This document shows, in pieces, positions 52,929 through 58,880 of a stretch of 64,000 nt of DNA. Source of the stretch: Hymenobacter sp. GOD-10R (GTDB taxonomy: Bacteria > Bacteroidota > Bacteroidia > Cytophagales > Hymenobacteraceae). The stretch's first letter is position 1. The number at the start of each line of letters is the position of its first letter. A program made the translations under genes and the position numbers. Under the pieces are notes generated by a model, which ran no database searches, was not told the origin of the DNA, and worked only from the letters and a program-made list of their open reading frames with translations. The DNA is taken from assembly GCF_035609205.1 (NCBI RefSeq), contig NZ_CP141184.1:868001-932000 (forward strand), read 5' to 3'.

Positions 52929-54347
52929 ATGGAACAGTATTCCTCTACCCTTAATATCGATTTAGCGCAAATTGATAAGCTGAAGGCTAATATTGAAGCT
53001 TTACAGCCAATCAGCGAAGAGCAAAGGCAGCGTATTTTTCAGAAGTATCGATTGGATTGGAATTATCATTCTAACTCAATTGAAGGCAACAGTCTGAGCT
53101 ATGGGGAAACTGTAGCATTTCTAATGGAAGGTCTGACCGCCAAAGGCAAGCCACTAAAAGACCACTTAGATATCCGAGGCCATAACGAGGCTATTAATTT
53201 CTTACTAGAGTTACAGAAGCGTGAAGCAGAGTTGACTGAGCGAGACATTCGCGAGTTACACGTAATGATTCTGGTAGAGCCTTACGAGTCTCGAGCCGAA
53301 ACAGCAGATGGACAAGCTACTACAAAGATCATTCAACTAGGCCAGTACAAGACGTCAGCAAACCACGTGCGAACGGCAACGGGGGAGGTCCACTACTATG
53401 CTACGCCGGAGGAAACGCCCGCTAAAATGCACGATTTAATGGTGTGGTATCGGGAAAATAAAGCGGAAACACACCCGCTAATTCTATCGGCTCTATTTCA
53501 TCATCGGTTTGTTAGCATTCACCCGTTTGATGATGGAAACGGGCGTATGGCACGTTTGCTATCTAATTTGATTCTAATGCAAGCTGGTTATCCTCCTATT
53601 GTAATTCTTCAAAGCGAAAAACGCGAATATTATGGTGCACTTAGCCAAGCAGATGCAGGTATTGATACATCATTATTAGAGTATTTTTCAGAGAGACTTA
53701 TACGGTCATTGGATACTTACTTGAAGGGTGCAAAGGGGGAAGATATTTCTGATTCTAACGATTTAGATAAGGAGATAGCTTTGTTCAAAGCGTCTTTCGA
53801 CGACGAAGTTCTAGCAAGAGTAGAGTTGACAACACCTGTCTTGGAAGTACTATTGATTAAGTCTATTCTTCCACTATTAAAGAAGGTTATTGAGTACAGT
53901 AGTAAGCTCAATAACCTTTTTCTTTCGTCTGGCGTGAAGGTTTCAATTCATTCCATAGCTACCAATGAAGGAAATTATATATATGATGAAGAAACTGTTG
54001 ATCAATTTATAGATAGTTGGCTCGGAGGAACATCCCCTTTATTACTGGATAAATTTGTTGGGGTATTTTCTAAGAAATCTACTTATAGAACAATAACCTT
54101 AAATTACTCATGGAAAAGTTTTAAAGCCAGTACCAATCCATTGCCTAGCTTCTCTGAAATGATATCAATTACTTTTCATAATGCAGAATACGTTATTACG
54201 GCAGGTAGGACAACGTCTATTGGCTATATGCTGACTAAGTTTTATCCAAAACAACTGACTCAAGACGAAATAGATGCTGTAACTAGATATTTTGTCGTTG
54301 CAGTCATGGATACCATAAAGCGAAAGCAAAACCATACTTCTGTTTAG
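52929..54347 (+). CDS. Class II Fic-domain protein (putative AMP-transferase)
   Basis: A 472-residue protein. The inhibitory helix motif (S/T)xxxE(G/N) is present near the N-terminus as SNSIEGN (Ser48 to Asn54), which defines class II Fic proteins. The Fic core follows: LKDHLDIRGHNEAINFL, then SIHPFDDGNGRMARLLSNLI, with the full HPFxDGNGR catalytic motif (His198 to Arg206). Fic enzymes usually transfer AMP from ATP to Ser/Thr/Tyr of a target protein. The C-terminal ~200 residues (from ~275) match no winged-helix domain that I recognise and are AT-rich in sequence, so they probably determine target or sensing. Toxin or phage-defence function is inferred from its place in a mobile element. Confidence 0.9.
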   Translation: MEQYSSTLNIDLAQIDKLKANIEALQPISEEQRQRIFQKYRLDWNYHSNSIEGNSLSYGETVAFLMEGLTAKGKPLKDHLDIRGHNEAINFLLELQKREAELTERDIRELHVMILVEPYESRAETADGQATTKIIQLGQYKTSANHVRTATGEVHYYATPEETPAKMHDLMVWYRENKAETHPLILSALFHHRFVSIHPFDDGNGRMARLLSNLILMQAGYPPIVILQSEKREYYGALSQADAGIDTSLLEYFSERLIRSLDTYLKGAKGEDISDSNDLDKEIALFKASFDDEVLARVELTTPVLEVLLIKSILPLLKKVIEYSSKLNNLFLSSGVKVSIHSIATNEGNYIYDEETVDQFIDSWLGGTSPLLLDKFVGVFSKKSTYRTITLNYSWKSFKASTNPLPSFSEMISITFHNAEYVITAGRTTSIGYMLTKFYPKQLTQDEIDAVTRYFVVAVMDTIKRKQNHTSV

Positions 54348-54410
54348 GCCAGGTATTGATAAGTAGTTTTTCTGATTGTTGGATAATAAATATAGGGTAA
54401 AGGTATTTGT

Positions 54411-54456
54411 AACAAAAAGGCCCACACTATCGCAAGATAGCATGGGCCTTTTTGTT
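54411..54456. terminator. Terminator between the Fic gene and the unknown pair
   Basis: A long stem (arms 54411-54431 and 54436-54456) with only two adjacent mismatches and a GCAA tetraloop, with AACAAAAAGG/CCTTTTTGTT flanks. It serves both convergent genes. Confidence 0.88.
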
Positions 54457-54516
54457 AAACAGGAAGTAAAAAAATGTCTAATAAACCCAGCTTCATACTG
54501 GTGTCTGTCTATGAAA

Positions 54517-55956
54517 TTAGACTTGTTCGTCTAGTACAATTTGCTTAAGTCTATCAAAATCACTGTTTTGTTCATCGGTTCTAAAATCTGCAATCATACC
54601 TTTTAAGAGGTCATATCTACGTAACATTCTCTCTTTTAATTTATTTACTGCTTCTTCACTTGTGGAGCCATCGCCTTCTATTCCAGTTGTATCCTCCCTT
54701 ACTTTGTATTGCTGCCCACTAAAAGTTGCTTTCAGTTCTAAGGGATTACGCAATTTATATCCCTTCCCTCTCCATTCAATGGAATTGATTTCAATTGTAT
54801 ATTCATTTACTTGCTTTGCAGATACTATCTTAGATACAATCTGCTTTCGTGTCATTTTACTGATTTCTTGGTCTTTGTTTTTCTCAAATACTATTGTTAC
54901 TAGTTCTTTTTCTGGATTATCGAGGATAAGTATATCATTTTTATTCACTTTTTCAAATAGTACTTCACGTACTTTTTCATTGGAACGCACAGGCTTATCT
55001 ATAGACTTGAAGTGCTTATCTGCTTTGGTAATTTGATAGTCTTCATTTTCGATTATCTTGAGATAAGGATTTAGGAAGCGTATTAGCTGATCTGAAGTGT
55101 AACTGTTGCTTAGAGTATCAATAGATTCAGGATTAGTAAAGTCCATATCTATCACTTCTGTCTGGAAGCGACTTGGTAGATCTTTTAGCCAATTATATGA
55201 TTCCTGATCAAGAACGCTTAAACTAGAAATGAAATCGGGTGCAAGAGCAACACCAAAACTACCAAGTCCAAAATCCACACCCCGCAATACTGCCTGTTCT
55301 CTTATATTTCTAATGCTCTTGTTCCACTGCTTGGTGTCGTTGCTTCTACTAGCAAATCTCTTTTCATAATTAACGTGAGCATATTCCACGAAAGAGATGT
55401 TGATATTTTTTAAGTAATCAACCATTTGTGGTACTTCTGGTGAAGTACCATGTTTGTTGCCAGATGGCTTTAAGTTTGTGTATATGGCTTTATTTTGTAA
55501 TGCCTCGTAGTGACCTTGTGAGCTATCAGGTGAATTTACGATAGGTTGTTCAATCCAAGTATTATAATATTCTGGAAATGAGAGTTCGTAGTAAATATTC
55601 TCTTCTGGTATATAATCTTCGGGTAAGTCTTCTAGTGATAATAGCTGCAACAACGTATGCTGTCCTTCGTCATTAATGTCCGCTACTAGAACCCATTCGC
55701 TGATTGTAGTTTCTAATAAAGCTTTAAATTCTTCTAAGCCTCTTAAATAGTTAAGTAAGTTCTGCTGGGTTACGCGATAAATAAGCCAACGGTTAGCCGT
55801 GTCATCACTATCAACCCAATGGTATAGATAATGATGGCCTTTGTGATTGGTGTAATGGACTAATAGAGGACCATCAAAGTAAATGAGGTCTGCAACCCTA
55901 TTGAAGTCTTTAAGAGGAAAGTTATTTAAGCTTGCTCCATTCAGTTCTACCATCAT
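54517..55956 (-). CDS. Unknown 479-residue protein, second gene of the coupled cargo pair
   Basis: A soluble 479-residue protein with no signal peptide or membrane segment. The N-terminal ~110 residues (DLIYFDGPLLVHYTNHKGHH, YLYHWVDSDDTANRWLIYRV, LRGLEEFKALLETTISEWVL) recall the DUF6575 domain; this is from memory and not certain. The middle (~175-275) holds FVEYAHVNYEKRFASRSNDT and DFGLGSFGVALAPDFISSLS. The C-terminal part (~330-479) is a charged beta/alpha region (ILILDNPEKELVTIVFEKNK, VNEYTIEINSIEWRGKGYKL). No catalytic motif is recognised. Its ATG overlaps the TGA of the upstream 151-residue gene (4 bp), so the two are translated together. It is AT-rich relative to host genes and sits at the right end of the element, a usual cargo position. 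Confidence 0.75.
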   Translation of the reverse strand: MMVELNGASLNNFPLKDFNRVADLIYFDGPLLVHYTNHKGHHYLYHWVDSDDTANRWLIYRVTQQNLLNYLRGLEEFKALLETTISEWVLVADINDEGQHTLLQLLSLEDLPEDYIPEENIYYELSFPEYYNTWIEQPIVNSPDSSQGHYEALQNKAIYTNLKPSGNKHGTSPEVPQMVDYLKNINISFVEYAHVNYEKRFASRSNDTKQWNKSIRNIREQAVLRGVDFGLGSFGVALAPDFISSLSVLDQESYNWLKDLPSRFQTEVIDMDFTNPESIDTLSNSYTSDQLIRFLNPYLKIIENEDYQITKADKHFKSIDKPVRSNEKVREVLFEKVNKNDILILDNPEKELVTIVFEKNKDQEISKMTRKQIVSKIVSAKQVNEYTIEINSIEWRGKGYKLRNPLELKATFSGQQYKVREDTTGIEGDGSTSEEAVNKLKERMLRRYDLLKGMIADFRTDEQNSDFDRLKQIVLDEQV

Positions 55957-56408
55957 ACGGTCAAGGAGCTATCATAAGTAAAACTAGACTGCATAGGAGC
56001 ATCTACGTAAGGATGTACGTTGAAATGACCGTTTTGCTCGGGGGCTGATATTACTCCGTCAGCTGAGGTTAGGAGGCACTTTGCTACACATGTATACGGC
56101 GGGTTCATTTTCTTGAAGCCTTTTACTGCGTTAAACAGTGCATGAGCTTGGTAGGCTTTTAAAAAAAATGAGAGGCCTAACGCATTACAAGTTTTTGATG
56201 GCTCGCCTATATACGTTCTTATTGATCGCCCTTCTCGTTCTGCTTTGAGTATTTGTGGAAGAAAGTTGTCGGCTTCTGTCAAGGGTTCATACATAAAACG
56301 GAATGCCTCCAACCTTTCTACTTCTTGGCAATACTCACAAGGGCAATGCGCGGTTATTTCTAGCCTTTCCATTTCAAGCTGATACATCAGCTTATCCTTA
56401 TCACACAT
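55953..56408 (-). CDS. Unknown 151-residue Cys-rich protein, first gene of the coupled cargo pair
   Basis: A soluble 151-residue protein. The N-terminus carries HCPCEYC (Cys22, Cys24, Cys27), which could bind a metal together with His21 or later Cys residues (YTCVAKC around 105-111). The middle is helical (LPQILKAEREGRSIRTYIGE, LSFFLKAYQAHALFNAVKGF), and the tail (SADGVISAPEQNGHFNVHPY) is polar. I recognise no family. It is the first gene inside the right end of the element (160 bp from attR), and the 4-bp overlap with the following gene implies an obligate pair. A toxin-antitoxin, sensor-effector or anti-phage pair are all possible; none is shown. Confidence 0.72.
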   Translation of the reverse strand: MCDKDKLMYQLEMERLEITAHCPCEYCQEVERLEAFRFMYEPLTEADNFLPQILKAEREGRSIRTYIGEPSKTCNALGLSFFLKAYQAHALFNAVKGFKKMNPPYTCVAKCLLTSADGVISAPEQNGHFNVHPYVDAPMQSSFTYDSSLTV

Positions 56409-56500
56409 AGGATATTACTGTAATAGCAGAGGATATTATTGATGGTGCAAGCTACAGAATCTGCTTGCTAAATTTTGTGGGCAAGCCAAGCAAATCACTA

Positions 56501-56524
56501 GTTTAAACTATCGTTTAAACCAAA
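56501..56524. repeat. Two 12-bp GTTTAAAC iterons near the right end
   Basis: GTTTAAACTATC (56501-56512) and GTTTAAACCAAA (56513-56524) are direct repeats with the same 12-bp period as the block before the integrase. They lie 44 bp inside attR. Candidate arm-type recombination sites. Confidence 0.7.
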
Positions 56525-56529
56525 AACAA

Positions 56530-56563
56530 ATCAGCTACTTAGCCTTTAGGCTAAGTAGCTGAT
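56530..56563 (-). terminator. Element-borne terminator directly behind the tRNA-Gly gene
   Basis: A 15-bp perfect stem (ATCAGCTACTTAGCC and its complement) with loop TTTA, 9 bp from the 3' end of the tRNA and followed on the minus strand by TTGTTTTTGG. It lies inside the element, so it replaces the host terminator left behind at 43493-43530. Confidence 0.82.
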
Positions 56564-56567
56564 AATC

Positions 56568-56615
56568 AATGAGCGAGAAACGAGGCTCGAACTCGCGACC
56601 CTCAGCTTGGGAAGC
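56568..56615. repeat. attR: 48-bp repeat within the intact tRNA-Gly gene
   Basis: Identical to 43533-43580. It runs from four bases outside the tRNA 3' end through the T-arm to the anticodon loop, so integration reconstitutes a functional tRNA at this end. Confidence 0.95.
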
Positions 56616-56644
56616 TGATGCTCTACCAACTGAGCTACTCTCGC
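56572..56644 (-). tRNA. tRNA-Gly (anticodon CCC), integration target
   Basis: 73 nt on the minus strand. The cloverleaf closes: acceptor GCGAGAG with TTCTCGC (one G-U), D-arm GCTC/GAGC with AGTTGGTA loop, anticodon stem TCAGC/GCTGA with loop TTCCCAA (anticodon CCC), and T-arm GCGAG/CTCGT with loop TTCGAGC. The 3' CCA is not encoded. The 3' half is the 48-bp att core of the element. Confidence 0.95.
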
Positions 56645-56838
56645 GGAGCGGTACTTACTTGACAAAAATACACAGCAAAAAGCAATTTGCAACTGCCAGG
56701 CCGAGCCAAAAGGGTATAGGTGCTTTAGCAAGGATTAGGTGCAGCGATTAGGTGCAGCTAGCTTGTTGACCAAAAAGCAATACTTACTTCGCGTCGAGGT
56801 TAACGTACAACGCATAAAACCATTGAAAGAACGTGCAT

Positions 56839-57057
56839 ATGACTTCTTCTAATCGCAATCGGGGTACGCTTTATCTATTGATGGGACTGATTTTGTTAGG
56901 TATTCAGCTCTATCGGTTACCTGGGTTTTACGCTGATTGGCAAGTGGAGACACTCGACACACCGCGTTTCTTTTTGAGTATGGTCATTCTAGTAGGCGCG
57001 CTTTTCATGTTGCGGGCAGGCTGGCGAATGCGTCGAGGCGGTCATACTATCGATTAA
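56839..57057 (+). CDS. Small two-helix membrane protein
   Basis: A 72-residue protein (ATG at 56839; a GTG two codons earlier is also in frame). Two membrane segments (~10-25 and ~45-62: LYLLMGLILLGIQLYRL and FFLSMVILVGALFMLRAG) are followed by a basic end (WRMRRGGHT). No family is recognised. It is a host gene, next to the tRNA on its 5' side. Confidence 0.6.
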   Translation: MTSSNRNRGTLYLLMGLILLGIQLYRLPGFYADWQVETLDTPRFFLSMVILVGALFMLRAGWRMRRGGHTID

Positions 57058-57139
57058 ATAAAACCAGTAACTGAGCTAACTGCTTTCGTGCGAAAGTGTG
57101 GAGGTTTTACCTTTGAACCGCTTAGTAAACTTCCTAACA

Positions 57140-57676
57140 ATGTCTTCTCCGCTCCAAATCACCGTTGCGAAACGTACTACTGCTATAGCTGCTCAACTTG
57201 CTTCTTTCGGTCGCCAAGCATTTTACGACACCTTTGCCGCAGACAATACACCGGAAGATATGGCGGCTTATTTGGATGAAGCCTTTGGCGAGGCACAACA
57301 ATTTGCTGAGTTGCAGGACCCTAATACCGTTTTTTTGCTAGCGCAAATGCAACAGGAGTTAGTTGGTTCTGCCAAGTTGCGCTTTGGGTCTACACTTGGG
57401 CTAGCTCCGGGTAAGTCAGCCGATTCACAGCTAGAGGTGTCGCGCTTGTATGTGCAGAAAGATTGGATCGGGACGGGGTTAGGTGCTGTGCTCATGCGCC
57501 GAATTATCGAGGAAGCCCGTGCGAAGGGTTGCCGGAGTATTGTGTTGGGGGTATGGGAGCGCAACGAACGCGCTATTGCCTTCTACCAGCGATTTGGCTT
57601 TAAGACTATTGGCAACATGGATTTTATGCTCGGCAAAGACTTACAGAATGACCTCATTTTGCGCAAAGGCTTGTAG
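57140..57676 (+). CDS. GNAT-family N-acetyltransferase
   Basis: The frame opens at a GTG (57098), but the ATG at 57140 gives MSSPLQITVAKRTTAI and a 178-residue product of normal GNAT length. The fold is visible: FYDTFAADNTPEDMAAYLDE at the N-terminal helices, VFLLAQMQQELVGSAKLRFG (beta4), the acetyl-CoA loop WIGTGLGAVLMRRIIEEA with the Q/RxxGxG/A pattern, SIVLGVWERNERAIAFYQRF and FKTIGNMDFMLG. The close match to the spermine/spermidine and tabtoxin-resistance-like group suggests a small amine substrate, but this is not certain. It stands alone on the plus strand. Confidence 0.9.
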   Translation: MSSPLQITVAKRTTAIAAQLASFGRQAFYDTFAADNTPEDMAAYLDEAFGEAQQFAELQDPNTVFLLAQMQQELVGSAKLRFGSTLGLAPGKSADSQLEVSRLYVQKDWIGTGLGAVLMRRIIEEARAKGCRSIVLGVWERNERAIAFYQRFGFKTIGNMDFMLGKDLQNDLILRKGL

Positions 57677-57769
57677 CTAATATCCCTGGGCGCAGGCTAG
57701 CTTTCCTGCTTGCCCTACTAGTATGGCGCGGTACGCTTACTTTTGACCCGCCTTATCTACCAACCTGCT

Positions 57770-58861
57770 ATGCACTTGAGCTATTGCCTTCCTTCCATCC
57801 TGTTGTCGCGTGTAGCAGTTTGGCTGATGCCATGCTTGCTTGTTGCAGTGGGCTGTTCGTCGGGAGAACGGTCGGCGGGACCTCTGCCGACTGGTCATTA
57901 CGAAGGGCCTATCACGTACCAAGGCACGGAGCTACGCGCTATACTCGACTTACGTGAGGATGCTACCGGGCACTTAGAAGGAGATTTGCGCTTCCCGGAT
58001 AATCAAGGCCTAGGGTTTGTTGCTAGTAACTTGCGCTACAATGCCCCTTTACTTCGTTTTGAGCGCCAAGGCCAAATCAATTTGAGTGGTAGTACGGTGA
58101 TAGAGGCTATCCGAGAGGGTGATTTTTGGCGCGGCACATTTACTACCGACAGCGCCCAAGCAGAGCTGTTACTTGTCCGACGTGGCAAGGCTGATCCGCG
58201 GCCTTATGGTACGCAGCCGTTGACTATTCGCTACGGTAGCCAGAATATGAATAGCACCTTGCGGCTCCCCGACGATACGGTGCGCAAACATACAGCCTTG
58301 GTACTGTTGCCTGATTCAGCCACGGATTTAAGCCAAACAGCGGATCTATTGGCACGGCAAGGCTTTGCTACGCTACTTACGCAGCCTACACCCACAGCAC
58401 CTGATTCCGCAGCTGGTCAAATGGCTCAGGCCGCATTAGCAACGCTCCGTGCTACGCCTGGCGTAGATACCTTGCACGTGGGGTTGTGGGTAGCGGGAGC
58501 ACAGGCTCCGTTGGCGCTGAGCTTAGCTATGCAAGGAACTGTCAAGCCGGCCTTTGTGGTAATACAGGCGGTGCCCGTAAGCTCACTGGCTGCGCAACAG
58601 CCTTTTCGGGCACTTACGCGCCAACGGGTTCCGGTGCTGGCAGTATATGGAGGCAATGATACGGCACTCGACGCCCGGGAGAGCACAAAGCGGCTGCGCA
58701 GTGCGCTAGGAGGCCGGGGAGCAACGGTACGGCTGTATACCAATGCCAATCGTAACCTGATGCTGCCAAGTGGTACGCGCGCCGATGGCAAATGGGAGTG
58801 GACACGCCCCGCCCCGGGCTACCTAGATGAGCTACTCACGTGGCTACGAGCTAGGCAATAG
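57770..58861 (+). CDS. Lipoprotein with alpha/beta-hydrolase-like domain lacking a catalytic Ser
   Basis: The ATG at 57770 is preferred over the upstream start because it gives a lipoprotein signal (MPCLLVAVGC, Cys29); the product is 363 residues. Residues ~35-140 form a beta-rich domain (TGHYEGPITYQGTELRAILD, FTTDSAQAELLLVRRG) like those preceding hydrolase domains in Bacteroidota lipoproteins. Residues ~150-363 follow the alpha/beta-hydrolase order (LVLLPDSATDLSQTADLLAR, the nucleophile-elbow position, VPVLAVYGGNDTALDA with the usual acid Asp). The elbow reads LWVAGAQAPLAL, with Ala where GxSxG needs Ser, and the usual catalytic His near the end is not evident (NANRNLML). It is therefore probably inactive as a hydrolase, perhaps a binding protein. 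Confidence 0.7.
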   Translation: MHLSYCLPSILLSRVAVWLMPCLLVAVGCSSGERSAGPLPTGHYEGPITYQGTELRAILDLREDATGHLEGDLRFPDNQGLGFVASNLRYNAPLLRFERQGQINLSGSTVIEAIREGDFWRGTFTTDSAQAELLLVRRGKADPRPYGTQPLTIRYGSQNMNSTLRLPDDTVRKHTALVLLPDSATDLSQTADLLARQGFATLLTQPTPTAPDSAAGQMAQAALATLRATPGVDTLHVGLWVAGAQAPLALSLAMQGTVKPAFVVIQAVPVSSLAAQQPFRALTRQRVPVLAVYGGNDTALDARESTKRLRSALGGRGATVRLYTNANRNLMLPSGTRADGKWEWTRPAPGYLDELLTWLRARQ

Positions 58862-58880
58862 AAAGCTACGCTAGCTTTTT
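58862..58880. terminator. Short hairpin terminator between convergent genes
   Basis: A 7-bp stem (AAAGCTA / TAGCTTT) with loop CGC followed by T-tract, starting right after the stop of the lipoprotein gene and touching the stop of the minus-strand gene at 58879. Short but well placed. Confidence 0.45.

Larger units (their letters stand above)
43533..56615. mobile_element. 13-kb integrative element in the 3' part of a tRNA-Gly gene
   Basis: It is bounded by a 48-bp identical direct repeat (43533-43580 and 56568-56615; one repeat unit plus element = 13,035 bp) that corresponds to the 3' half of tRNA-Gly from the anticodon loop to just past the 3' end. A tyrosine integrase gene lies just inside the left end; an excisionase-like gene, a Rep-like gene, an HNH nuclease, small regulators, a virion-like protein, a Fic protein and a coupled unknown gene pair follow. 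I see no relaxase, coupling protein, terminase, portal or capsid gene, so it is not a complete conjugative element or prophage. The right part (52.9-56.4 kb) is visibly more AT-rich than the host genes. Confidence 0.93.

Noticed and set aside
43533..56615. Element as an integrative conjugative element or complete prophage
   Set aside because: No relaxase, coupling ATPase, transfer proteins, terminase, portal or capsid gene is seen.
56569..56731. Two ~60-codon open frames across the tRNA-Gly gene
   Set aside because: They read through a well-formed tRNA on either strand and have no protein-coding features.
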